Shown: positions 1 to 7,276 of the stretch, in pieces
How the letters are laid out: every line of letters begins with the position of its first letter
How positions within the stretch are numbered: position 1 is the stretch's first letter
Assembly (NCBI GenBank): GCA_007135505.1
Contig: SLIS01000386.1
Coordinates: 1 to 13,037 of the forward strand
Direction of reading: 5' to 3'
DNA from: Halovivax sp.
Lineage (GTDB): Archaea > Halobacteriota > Halobacteria > Halobacteriales > Natrialbaceae
DNA: 13,037 bases
The notes under the pieces: model-generated
Database searches by the model: none
The model's input: only the letters and a program-made list of their open reading frames with translations
Told to the model about the DNA's origin: nothing
Program-made: the position numbers and the translations under genes

Positions 1-185
1 ACGACGAAAACCTCCTCCTGATCGCGGTGGCGGTGGTAGTCCCAGCCGAGCTGGCTCCCGGGCTCGAGTTCGGCGTAGTTGATGGCGAGGTGCTCCGTGC
101 CGAGGGGCTTCGAGAGCCGACGGTAGACGTCGGCCGCGGCGATCGAGGGCCCCGCGCCGTCCTCGGCGATGTCGACTTTCTCCAT
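1..185 (-). CDS. Cupin-domain protein, 3' part cut off by the window edge
   Basis: The minus strand reads ATG at 185 and stays open to the window edge, giving 61 complete codons that begin MEKVDIAEDG. Residues 43-59 contain a cupin motif 1: a Gly-rich turn followed by H51-R-H53 and then E57-E58. In cupin-2 proteins the HxH pair and the following Glu bind a metal ion inside a small beta-barrel. The second cupin motif must lie beyond base 1, so the family is clear but the ligand or reaction is not. The start is supported by a TATA-like element about 31 bases upstream and by the lack of another in-frame ATG nearby. An ATG at 199 is in a different frame. The gene follows the DUF2071 gene on the same strand with 48 bases between stop and start, so co-transcription is possible. 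I infer a single-domain cupin protein of about 110-130 residues, the usual haloarchaeal size. Confidence 0.75.
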   Translation of the reverse strand, partial: MEKVDIAEDGAGPSIAAADVYRRLSKPLGTEHLAINYAELEPGSQLGWDYHRHRDQEEVFV

Positions 186-210
186 GACGTCTTCGCCATC
201 GCGAGCCGGA

Positions 211-220
211 CGGATAACTC
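211..220 (-). promoter_or_regulatory. TATA-like element for the cupin gene
   Basis: The minus strand reads GAGTTATCCG here. Its centre is about 31 bases before the ATG at 185, which fits a near-leaderless transcript. It resembles the AACTTATC element before the Hsp20 gene. It lies inside the 48-base gap after the DUF2071 stop codon. Confidence 0.4.
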
Positions 221-233
221 TAGACAGCGGCGT

Positions 234-1049
234 CTATCCGCCGGCCCGGTTCGCTCGAATCCGTCTGGGTATCGACGCCGTCATGGTCAGTTCCGGGCAG
301 TACTGGGCGATGGGTTCGTCCACCGGTTCGGGTAACCCGTTCGCCGCGAACAGGGTATTCTCGTGGACGGTGGCCTCGGCGGGCTGGAGCGGCCAGGGTG
401 CGTGGGCCACCTCGCCGACCAGCACGGTCGATTCCGAACGCCGACGGCTCCCGTCCGGTGCGTAGAATCGCCGTCGCTCGGTCAACCAGGCGAGCCGGGA
501 GTCCGGCTCGGCGAAGGTGACCGCCTCGGTCGGCTGGTAATTCACGGCGAACCGGCCGATCGGCTCCGTCGCCGACTCCCGCGTACTCGAGAACGAGACC
601 TGGTTCCCCTCGTAGGTCGTCGCGCCTTCGACCCGCGAGACGTGCATCCGCGCTCGCGTGACGGGCAACCGGGTGTACCGACCGACCAGCGCCGCGATCA
701 CGACGCTGTCGACGTCGACGCTAAAGAAGTACAACGCCGGATCGCCCCGGAAGGTGACGCAAGTTCGAACGTTGAGTTCCGGGGCCGTGTACCGGAGGAA
801 TTTCGGCGTCATTCTGAGACCGGCGTTCGCGTTGACGAACGGAAGGATGCTGATCCAGGCCCGCCCGTCCCGCGTGTCGAGGGAGAGCGGTTCCGGAACG
901 TGCGGGCGAAGCTCGTCCGGATCGACCGGCCAGTGCAAGAAGAGTCCATCTCGCCAGGTGAGTGTGAACGGGTGCGGAAGTCGACCGTCCCCTGTACCGG
1001 CACTCACCGGGGGCCGCTCCGTCTGGTGTGCGGAATCACCGCGGTTCAT
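234..1049 (-). CDS. DUF2071 (YqjF-like) family protein, 271 aa
   Basis: A complete protein of about the length usual for the COG3361/DUF2071 (YqjF) family. The diagnostic N-terminal block is visible. The family signature W-R-D-G-LFLHWPVDPDELR is at residues 32-48, VPEPLSLDT follows at 51-59, and GRAWISILPF is at 62-71. A family-typical ELNVRT segment is at 91-96, with a YFFSVD strand near 107-112. The first 25 residues are poorly conserved and look disordered. I see no signal peptide or membrane segment, so it is probably cytoplasmic. The biochemical role is not established. From memory, the family is related in fold to acetoacetate decarboxylase-like proteins, and I would not assign an activity from that. 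The ATG at 1049 is chosen because a run of six T on this strand lies about 27 bases upstream at the TATA position. The gene follows the archaeal leuS on the same strand after a 117-base gap. Confidence 0.85.
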   Translation of the reverse strand: MNRGDSAHQTERPPVSAGTGDGRLPHPFTLTWRDGLFLHWPVDPDELRPHVPEPLSLDTRDGRAWISILPFVNANAGLRMTPKFLRYTAPELNVRTCVTFRGDPALYFFSVDVDSVVIAALVGRYTRLPVTRARMHVSRVEGATTYEGNQVSFSSTRESATEPIGRFAVNYQPTEAVTFAEPDSRLAWLTERRRFYAPDGSRRRSESTVLVGEVAHAPWPLQPAEATVHENTLFAANGLPEPVDEPIAQYCPELTMTASIPRRIRANRAGG

Positions 1050-1067
1050 GCCCGCTATCCGACGCCT

Positions 1068-1085
1068 ACGGCCAAAAAAGGCCGT
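1068..1085 (-). promoter_or_regulatory. Inverted repeat around a T6 run, at the TATA position of the DUF2071 gene
   Basis: Perfect 6-base arms ACGGCC and GGCCGT flank six A on the plus strand, which is six T on the coding strand. The T run is centred about 27 bases before the ATG at 1049, the position of an archaeal TATA box. The symmetric arms could be a repressor operator overlapping it. Because archaeal termination uses T runs, it could instead end leuS transcription, or do both. Confidence 0.4.
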
Positions 1086-1166
1086 TACGTCCTCCGAATC
1101 TGATGATCGTCATGGGGGACGAATCGTCGTCGACTCGTCGATAAATCCGGCGAGCGTCGGCGGCCC

Positions 1167-4121
1167 TCACTCGAGGTGTACTGCCGGTCGGAACGGCTGG
1201 GCCTGCGCTGCCTTCCCGGCCGGATCGGTCGGCTCTCCGTCCTCGGCGTACACCTCGACGGTCGCGTCGAATTCGCGTTCGAGGAACCCGGCGGCCGCGT
1301 CGTAGACGGACCCTTCGTCGATTCCGGCTAGCGTCGCGAGCGTCTCGTCGTCGCGTTCGCGGACGAACGGAATCACGTCGCCGACGAGGTCGTTGACCGC
1401 GTCCCCTCGCTCGCGCAGCGCCTCGTCCTGCATGACCTCGCTCATGACCGAGCCCTGGTTCGGGCCGACGGCGCGCACTGTCTCGAAGACGTCGCGCTTC
1501 CAGTCGGCCGCCGCGTAGACCCGGATCGTCTCGGGGTCCGTGTCCGTCACGTCGACGATGTCCCGGACGTCCGAGACGAGGTCGCGAACGAGTTCCTCCT
1601 CGGCCAGCACGGCATCGTCTTCGAACGCGGGAACCGGCTCCGGCCACGGAACGGCCTCGGCGGGTTCGCCCGTCAGGCGCTCGTGGAGTTCGTTCGCCAG
1701 GAACGGGACGAACGGACAGAGCAACCGAAGCCGCGTTTCGAGGACCGTTCGCAGCGTCCACCGGGCGCCGGCCCTGTCCAGGTCCGTACGACGGCGGTAC
1801 CACTTCAGGTGCTCTTCGAACCGGTAGAAGGCGGCCTGGCTCGCCGTCCGCGTCTCGAAGGCATCCATCGCGCCGGTGACCTCGCGGACGGTCTCCTGGA
1901 GCGTCGCGAGCAGCCAGCGGTCGGCCTGCGTCAACTCTCGCTCGCCCTGGGGCCCCTCAATCACCTCCTCTGCCCGGTTCCAGAACGTCTCGAGCTGGTC
2001 GCGGGTCGAACCGACGGCGTCGGCGCGCCAGTCGAAGTCCTGCCACGGCTCGGCGCTGTTGAGCAGGAAGAAGCGTACCGTGTCGGCGCCGTAGCGCTCG
2101 ATCGCTTCATCGGGGAGGACGACGTGGCCGCGCGAGGAGCTCATCGACTCGCCCTCGAGCAGGCCCATGCCCATGACGGTGATCCCCTCGGGCCACTTCG
2201 CCTCCTCGAAGAGCTCGGCGTGGTGATACAGGAAGAACGTCAGGTGATTCGAGATGAGGTCGTTGGCCGAACACCGCACGGAAACCGGGTACCAGTACTC
2301 GAACTCCTCGCGCAGCTCGAGGGCCCGCTCGTCGGGGTCGTCGACGTCCGCCTCGCCGAGAAACAGCGTGTCGAAGAAGTTCCGGTCGAGCGCGTCGACG
2401 GGGACGTCGTCGATCAGGTGGGCGATCGTGTAGTAGGCCATGTAGATCGTCGAGTCCGACAGCGGCTCGATGACGAACTCGTCGTCCCAGGGCAGCCGGG
2501 TCCCGAGTCCGTAGTTTCGGATGCACGGCCACTCCTCGAGCCAGTCGATCGCGTGATCGTACTGTTCGCGAGTGGTTTCGGGAATTGCGTCGAGTCGGTC
2601 GACTGCGCGATGGGCCGCCTCGCTCCAGTCGGCGTCGCCGTACCGGATGAACCAGGTGTCCTGTTCGGCCACCTCGACGTCGCCGCCACACCGGCAGATC
2701 ACCGCCTCGGCGAAGTCGTACATCGCGTCGAACGCACCCCGGGAACGGTAGTGAGTGTCGAGGTCCTCGCGGACGTCCTCGATGACTTCGCCCGCGAACT
2801 CCTCGTATTCGTCGATCAGTTCGCCCTGATGGAATTCGCGGTTGTACAGCTCCTGGGTGGCGTCCTCGATGGCCGGATCATCCGGCGAGTCGATCCCGCG
2901 TTCGTCGAGGGCCTCCTTCGCGGGAAACTCGCCGTAGCCCTCGATCGTCAGGATCGGCCGGGGTTCGATCGCCCGGATCTCCGCCGGGTCGAGATCGTAG
3001 TCGGCGGCGAGGTCGTCGGCGCGGTCTTTCGCGCGCTCGAGGGCGATCCAGTCGTCCGGAGAGTGGGCGGGGACGGACATGACGACGCCCGTCGCGCTGT
3101 CGGTGTCGACGAACGCGGCCGGAAGAACCACGATTTCCTCGTCGGTGACGGGGTTGCGGACGCGGTCGCCGACCAGCGCGGCGCCCTCGAACGTCTCCCC
3201 GACCTCGACGTCTCGGGCCTGCAGGTCGAGCTTCTCGGTCGCCTCGGCGGAGACGATCCACGTCTCGTCACCGGAAGACGCGTCCGCGTCTTCCGAGCCG
3301 TCCGAGCGCTGCTCGGAGATACCGACGGTGACTCGGGCGTACGTCGACTCGGGATCGACGTACGCGTTGGTCACGCCGCGTACCGTCTCGGGGCGCAGCG
3401 TCGCCATCGGGTAGTAGGTCGTCTCGTCGTCTCGCGGATCCTGCCCGCTCGAACGGTCCGATTCGTCGTCGGACGCCGGCTCGCCCCCCTCGAACTTGAT
3501 CAGCGAGTACTCCTGGAACTCCGCGTCCTCGCCCTCGTAGATGTCGTGGGTGGTGACCGGCTGCTCCTCGTTGGTGCAGTAGTTGACCGGGTGCAGCCCC
3601 TTCTCGAGCAGGCCGCGCTCTCTGAGGGTCTCGTATTGCCAGGCGATGAACTTCGAGTAGCGTTCGTCGTTGGTCGTGAACTCCCGACGCCAGTCGATCG
3701 AGAGGCCGAGCCGGCTCATCCCCGACTTGTAGTGGTTCTCGACGAAGTAGCGGGCGAAGCCCATCGGCGTCTCCAGGTCGGCCAGGTCCGCTTCGGGGAC
3801 GCCGAAGGCGTTTTGCAGACTATCGATCTGTCCCTCGTCGCCGCTTTTCAGGCGCTCGACGGCGCCGACGATCGGCGTCCCGGTTACGTGCCAGGCGATC
3901 GGAAAGAGGACGTTGTCGCCCTGCTGGCGGCGGTACCGGGCGTAGACGTCCGGAACGGTGTAGGTACGGGCGTGTCCGATGTGCATGCCGCCGTTTGGAT
4001 ACGGGTAGGGAACCGTGACGAACGTGGCGTCGGATCGCTCGTCCGGGTCGGCCTCGTACCGACCGCCCTCGGCCCAGCGCTTGCGCCACCGGGCCTCGAG
4101 TTCCTGCGGATCGTAGTTCAT
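1167..4121 (-). CDS. leuS: Leucyl-tRNA synthetase, archaeal type, 984 aa
   Basis: A class I aminoacyl-tRNA synthetase that charges tRNA-Leu with leucine in the cytoplasm and hydrolyses mischarged tRNA. It matches archaeal LeuRS along its whole length. The HIGH signature is at 47-50 within PYPYPNGGMHIGHARTYT. A typical archaeal FPIAWHVTGTPI segment is at 73-84. The CP1 editing domain carries TLRPET (241-246) and VPAHSPDD (350-357), whose Asp357 fits the catalytic editing Asp. LSDSTIYMAYY is at 554-564 and EFEYWYP at 606-612. An anticodon-binding helical domain and a C-terminal tRNA-binding domain (about 845-984, ending GKAAQAQPFRPAVHLE) complete it. Acidic Ser/Asp-rich insertions at about 213-235 and 268-286 look halophile-specific. 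The KMSKS site reads SMSSSRG (659-665), so the first Lys is Ser. The ATG at 4121 has a TATA box 27 bases upstream. The gene lies 178 bases downstream of a second LeuRS. Confidence 0.97.
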   Translation of the reverse strand: MNYDPQELEARWRKRWAEGGRYEADPDERSDATFVTVPYPYPNGGMHIGHARTYTVPDVYARYRRQQGDNVLFPIAWHVTGTPIVGAVERLKSGDEGQIDSLQNAFGVPEADLADLETPMGFARYFVENHYKSGMSRLGLSIDWRREFTTNDERYSKFIAWQYETLRERGLLEKGLHPVNYCTNEEQPVTTHDIYEGEDAEFQEYSLIKFEGGEPASDDESDRSSGQDPRDDETTYYPMATLRPETVRGVTNAYVDPESTYARVTVGISEQRSDGSEDADASSGDETWIVSAEATEKLDLQARDVEVGETFEGAALVGDRVRNPVTDEEIVVLPAAFVDTDSATGVVMSVPAHSPDDWIALERAKDRADDLAADYDLDPAEIRAIEPRPILTIEGYGEFPAKEALDERGIDSPDDPAIEDATQELYNREFHQGELIDEYEEFAGEVIEDVREDLDTHYRSRGAFDAMYDFAEAVICRCGGDVEVAEQDTWFIRYGDADWSEAAHRAVDRLDAIPETTREQYDHAIDWLEEWPCIRNYGLGTRLPWDDEFVIEPLSDSTIYMAYYTIAHLIDDVPVDALDRNFFDTLFLGEADVDDPDERALELREEFEYWYPVSVRCSANDLISNHLTFFLYHHAELFEEAKWPEGITVMGMGLLEGESMSSSRGHVVLPDEAIERYGADTVRFFLLNSAEPWQDFDWRADAVGSTRDQLETFWNRAEEVIEGPQGERELTQADRWLLATLQETVREVTGAMDAFETRTASQAAFYRFEEHLKWYRRRTDLDRAGARWTLRTVLETRLRLLCPFVPFLANELHERLTGEPAEAVPWPEPVPAFEDDAVLAEEELVRDLVSDVRDIVDVTDTDPETIRVYAAADWKRDVFETVRAVGPNQGSVMSEVMQDEALRERGDAVNDLVGDVIPFVRERDDETLATLAGIDEGSVYDAAAGFLEREFDATVEVYAEDGEPTDPAGKAAQAQPFRPAVHLE
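3272..3295. repeat. 24-base palindrome inside leuS
   Basis: Perfect 11-base arms (CGGAAGACGCG and its complement CGCGTCTTCCG) are separated by only two bases. It encodes the SEDADASS part of the acidic insertion in the LeuRS editing domain, a segment absent from non-halophilic archaeal LeuRS as I remember them. Confidence 0.85.
3301..3317. repeat. Second inverted repeat beside the leuS palindrome
   Basis: Seven-base arms TCCGAGC and GCTCGGA flank a three-base centre, five bases from the 24-base palindrome. It encodes the SEQRSDG part of the same acidic insertion. Confidence 0.7.
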
Positions 4122-4143
4122 TGACCGCCACTAGCGGAAAACG

Positions 4144-4152
4144 GTATAAAAG
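4144..4152 (-). promoter_or_regulatory. TATA box of the archaeal leuS
   Basis: The minus strand reads CTTTTATAC, a strong archaeal TATA box, centred 27 bases before the ATG at 4121. This predicts transcription starting at or next to the start codon, giving a leaderless mRNA. It shows that the two leuS genes need not form one operon. Confidence 0.65.
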
Positions 4153-4199
4153 ACCTGCCACTTGCGAGGAACGAGCGTCGTCTCGGTCCGGCAAGAAAT

Positions 4200-4212
4200 G
4201 GAGGTTACCTCC
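4200..4212. promoter_or_regulatory. Inverted repeat GGAGGT-T-ACCTCC upstream of leuS
   Basis: A perfect 6+1+6 inverted repeat lies about 50 bases upstream of the leuS TATA box, in the gap between the two leuS genes. Its position suits an activator or repressor site. No regulator can be named from sequence alone. Confidence 0.3.
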
Positions 4213-4240
4213 CCGTCAGGCGGGATGAGCCTCGTCTTTG

Positions 4241-4262
4241 CCCGGCGTGCGCCGTTGCCGGG
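4241..4262 (-). terminator. Possible stem-loop after the chimeric leuS
   Basis: Arms CCCGGC and GCCGGG enclose ten bases. An alternative inner stem GGCG-TG-CGCC uses part of the same sequence. It starts about 38 bases past the stop codon at 4300. There is no T run directly after it, so a role in ending transcription is only a guess. Confidence 0.2.
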
Positions 4263-4299
4263 TATACCGTCGAGAGGGCTCCGAACAGGATCGCCGTTC

Positions 4300-6987
4300 T
4301 CACTCCACGATGTCGATCCCCGGACGACCGGGCGCTGCGTTCTTTACCGTCGCGTCGTCGGCCTCGTCGGCGTCGACGACGGTGACGGGCGCCTCGAACT
4401 CGCGTTCTAGCAACCAGGCGGCTGCCTCCAGGGCCTCGCGTTCGGCGTCGGGGCCCGGCGTCTCCCGCAGCGCCTCCCGTTCGGCCTGCAGGTCCTGGCC
4501 GTAGCTGGCGGCGGCGTCACCCTGTTCGCGGATGTGGGACTCGCCCATCAGTTCACCGATCAGGTTGTCGGCGTCGCTCTCGATGGCGATCTCCAGGGCG
4601 TCGTACTTCCAGTCGGGCGCGACGACGACGTCGATGCATTCTGGGTCCTCGATGCCGGCCACCGACACGATGTCGCGGACGTCCTCCCTGGTGTTCTCGA
4701 CCAGCCGACGCCGCCCCTCGACGGCCTCGCGATCGACCGTAGCCGTCGGCCAGTCGGCGTCGACGACGAATCCTTCGCCACCGAGTGCGTCCCACAGCTC
4801 TTCGGCGAGGTGGGGCGCGACGGGAGCCAGCAGCCGGACGACCGCGGAGAGGCCGCGTTCGAACGTCTCCGGGTCGGGCTCGGTGTATTCGGCGTACTGG
4901 CGCAGCGTCCGGACCAGGTCCTGGGTCTCGCGCAGCGCGTGGTTGTACCGCAGCTCCTCGTACTCCGCACCGGCGATGGCGACCGTGGCGTCGATCTCGC
5001 TCTCGACGTAGGCCGCGACGGCGTCGACGTCGCCGGCCGGCGGGTCCGACACGTAGTCGTCGATGGTCCGCTGCAGCCGCGTCAGGAACGCGTACGTCGA
5101 GCGGACGCCCTCCTCGCTCCAGTCGAAGGCGGTGTCGGGCTGGGCGGCCTGCATCATGAACAGGCGGGCGGTGTCTGCGCCGTACTCGCGCACGATGCGC
5201 TGGGGCGAGACGACGTTGCCCTTCGACTTGGACATCTTCGAACCCTCCAGCTGGACCATGCCGTGGGCCAGCAGGTTCTCGAACGGCTCGCGGAACTCGA
5301 GTCCCTCGTAATCGGCGAGCACCTTCGTGAAGAATCGCGAGTACAGCAGGTGCATCACGGCGTGTTCGATGCCGCCGACGTACTGGTCGATGGGCAGCCA
5401 GTCGTTGGCTCGTTCGACGTCGAACGGGGCCTCCGCCAGGTCCGGCGAGACGTACCGCAGGAAGTACCACGAGGAGTCGACGAAGGTGTCCATCGTGTCC
5501 GTCTCGCGGACGGCGTCGCCCCCGCAGTCGGGACAGGTCGTCCCCTTCCACTCCTCGGCGGCGTCCAGCGGGTTGCCGCTGACGTTGACGAACGCCGGCA
5601 GTTCCACGGGTAGGTCCTCGGCGGGAACCGTGACGGGGCCACAGTCGTCACAGTGAACGACGGGGATCGGCGTCCCCCAGTAGCGCTGTCGGGAGATGCC
5701 CCAGTCGCGTAGCTGGTACTGGGTGGCCGACTCGGCGCTCTCGATGTCCGCGGTCAACCGCTTTCGGGCGGTCTCGCTGTCGAGACCGTCGTACTCGTCC
5801 GAATTGACGAGCACGCCGTCGTCGGTGAACGCCGACTCGGAGACGTCCGGGGCGGTTGGCTTCCCCCCGCCAGCCGCGTCGTCGCCGTCCGCCTCGTCGG
5901 TTTCGTTCGCGGGATCCGGCGCGACGACGGGCACGACGTCGACGCCCTTCTTCTCGGCGAAGGCGTGGTCGCGGTCGTCGTGGCCGGGAACGCCCATCAG
6001 CGCGCCCGTACCGACGTCCGAGAGGACGAAGTCCGCGACGAAGACGGGGATCTCTGTACCCGTCGCGGGGTTGGTCGCCGTCAGGTTCGTCTCGACGCCG
6101 TTCGGTTCGTCGCCCTCGGGGTCCGCCTCGTGGTCGACGAAGTGGCGAACGTCCTCGTCCGTCTCGGCCAGTTCCTCGCTGATCGGGTGATCCGGCGCTA
6201 GCGCGAAGAACGTCGCTCCGTAGATGGTGTCGAGGCGGGTCGTGAAGGCACGGACGGGACCATAGCCGTCGATCGTAAACGCCAGTTCGGTTCCGTGCTG
6301 GCGGCCGATCCAGTTGCGCTGCATCTGGCGGACGGAGTTCGGCCAGCCATCGAGGTCGTCGATCGCCTCCAGCAGTTCGTCGGCGTACTCCGTGATCCGG
6401 AGGAACCACTGATCGAGTTCGCGCTGCGTGACCGGCGTGTCACACCGCCAGCACAGTTCGGCCTCGCCTTCGACCTGCTCGTCGGCCAGGACGGTCTCGC
6501 ACTCGGGACACCAGTTGACGTCCGCCTCGCGGCGCTCGACCAGTCCCGCCTCCTCGAATCGAGTGAAGAGCCACTGGTTCCAGCGATAGTACTCGGGAAC
6601 GCAGGTCGTCACCTCCCGATCCCAGTCGAAGCCCAGCCCGATCGACTCCATCTGCTCGCGCATCCGGTCGATGCAGTCGAACGTCCAGTCGCGGGGATTG
6701 GTGTCGCGGTCTTTGGCCGCGTTCTCGGCCGGGAGGCCGAAGGCGTCCCAGCCCATCGGGTGGAGGACGTCGTCGCCACGCATCCGCCGATAGCGGGCGT
6801 ACGCGTCCGTAATCGTGTAGTTCCGGACGTGGCCCATGTGAAGCTCACCGGAGGGGTACGGGTACATCCCGAGGACGTACGTCGGATCGTCGACGTCGTC
6901 CGGCGTCCGATACACGTCCGCATCGTCCCACGCGCCCTGCCAGCGTTCCTCGACGGCCGCGTGGTCGTAACCCTCGTCGCTCATCAT
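4300..6987 (-). CDS. leuS: Chimeric leucyl-tRNA synthetase: bacterial-type body, archaeal-type C-terminus, 895 aa
   Basis: A second, complete LeuRS. The body is bacterial: MYPYPSGELHMGHVRNYT with HMGH at 50-53, GWDAFGLPAENAA at 79-91, zinc-type cysteine pairs CPEC (160-163) and CWRC (179-182), MQRNWIGR (222-229), the editing motifs TTRLDT (249-254) and VPGHDDRD (333-340), DWGISRQRYWGTPIP (428-442), cysteine pairs CDDC (446-449) and CPDC (485-488), and an intact KMSKSKG (584-590). The last 130 or so residues are not bacterial. They align with the C-terminus of the neighbouring archaeal LeuRS through DVRDIV, a DWK, a GDA, LEREF and a Pro-rich end. Such bacterial/archaeal chimeras are known from Natrialba magadii, where they recognise tRNA-Leu in the archaeal way. 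All catalytic and editing motifs are present, so I expect an active enzyme. A second ATG (6984) directly follows the first. A low-complexity acidic linker is at about 356-381. Confidence 0.96.
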   Translation of the reverse strand: MMSDEGYDHAAVEERWQGAWDDADVYRTPDDVDDPTYVLGMYPYPSGELHMGHVRNYTITDAYARYRRMRGDDVLHPMGWDAFGLPAENAAKDRDTNPRDWTFDCIDRMREQMESIGLGFDWDREVTTCVPEYYRWNQWLFTRFEEAGLVERREADVNWCPECETVLADEQVEGEAELCWRCDTPVTQRELDQWFLRITEYADELLEAIDDLDGWPNSVRQMQRNWIGRQHGTELAFTIDGYGPVRAFTTRLDTIYGATFFALAPDHPISEELAETDEDVRHFVDHEADPEGDEPNGVETNLTATNPATGTEIPVFVADFVLSDVGTGALMGVPGHDDRDHAFAEKKGVDVVPVVAPDPANETDEADGDDAAGGGKPTAPDVSESAFTDDGVLVNSDEYDGLDSETARKRLTADIESAESATQYQLRDWGISRQRYWGTPIPVVHCDDCGPVTVPAEDLPVELPAFVNVSGNPLDAAEEWKGTTCPDCGGDAVRETDTMDTFVDSSWYFLRYVSPDLAEAPFDVERANDWLPIDQYVGGIEHAVMHLLYSRFFTKVLADYEGLEFREPFENLLAHGMVQLEGSKMSKSKGNVVSPQRIVREYGADTARLFMMQAAQPDTAFDWSEEGVRSTYAFLTRLQRTIDDYVSDPPAGDVDAVAAYVESEIDATVAIAGAEYEELRYNHALRETQDLVRTLRQYAEYTEPDPETFERGLSAVVRLLAPVAPHLAEELWDALGGEGFVVDADWPTATVDREAVEGRRRLVENTREDVRDIVSVAGIEDPECIDVVVAPDWKYDALEIAIESDADNLIGELMGESHIREQGDAAASYGQDLQAEREALRETPGPDAEREALEAAAWLLEREFEAPVTVVDADEADDATVKNAAPGRPGIDIVE

Positions 6988-7010
6988 CTACACGTCCGGG
7001 GACCGGCAAT

Positions 7011-7020
7011 CGTTAACCTT
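7011..7020 (-). promoter_or_regulatory. TATA-like element of the chimeric leuS
   Basis: The minus strand reads AAGGTTAACG, preceded by the purine-rich GGAAAG as a possible BRE. Its centre is about 28 bases before the ATG at 6987, again predicting a leaderless mRNA. The rest of the 289-base gap up to 7276 shows no convincing gene. Confidence 0.4.
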
Positions 7021-7276
7021 TCCATGCGAGCGATTCGACTGCGCCGAACCGGTGGACCTACGCGGTACCCGACTGGGCGAGACACTCACAGCGACGCGGC
7101 GTGGTCGGGTGGACGAACACGACGTGGCGGGTGGAGCGGGGTCGGCGCTCATCACGACGAGGTCGATTGCGTCGCTCACCCGGTCGTGACGACCGACAGC
7201 GAGTCGATCGCCGCTAACCGGAACGGAGCGATCCGAGAACGAGCGTCGGGGACCGGTCACGGGTCGGGAGGCGGTC

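Noticed and set aside
1683..4124. An 813-codon open frame on the plus strand, opposite leuS
   Set aside because: It is the antisense shadow of a clearly conserved gene in GC-rich DNA, where stop codons are rare on the opposite strand. The peptide shows no recognisable motif.
4122..4299. T-box or tRNA-sensing leader before leuS
   Set aside because: No T-box core sequence is present, this class is bacterial, and the TATA position predicts a leaderless transcript with no room for a leader.
4534..5613. A 359-codon plus-strand frame opposite the chimeric leuS
   Set aside because: Again an antisense shadow: the minus-strand LeuRS motifs are all intact through this stretch.
6988..7260. A 90-codon minus-strand frame ending exactly before the chimeric leuS ATG
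   Set aside because: The peptide is basic and Ser/Arg/Pro-rich, unlike haloarchaeal proteins, and it spans the leuS promoter. The TAG-ATG junction looks accidental.
6988..7276. A tRNA gene in the spacer before the chimeric leuS
   Set aside because: No T-arm GGTTCGAATCC-like sequence or cloverleaf arms could be traced in either direction.
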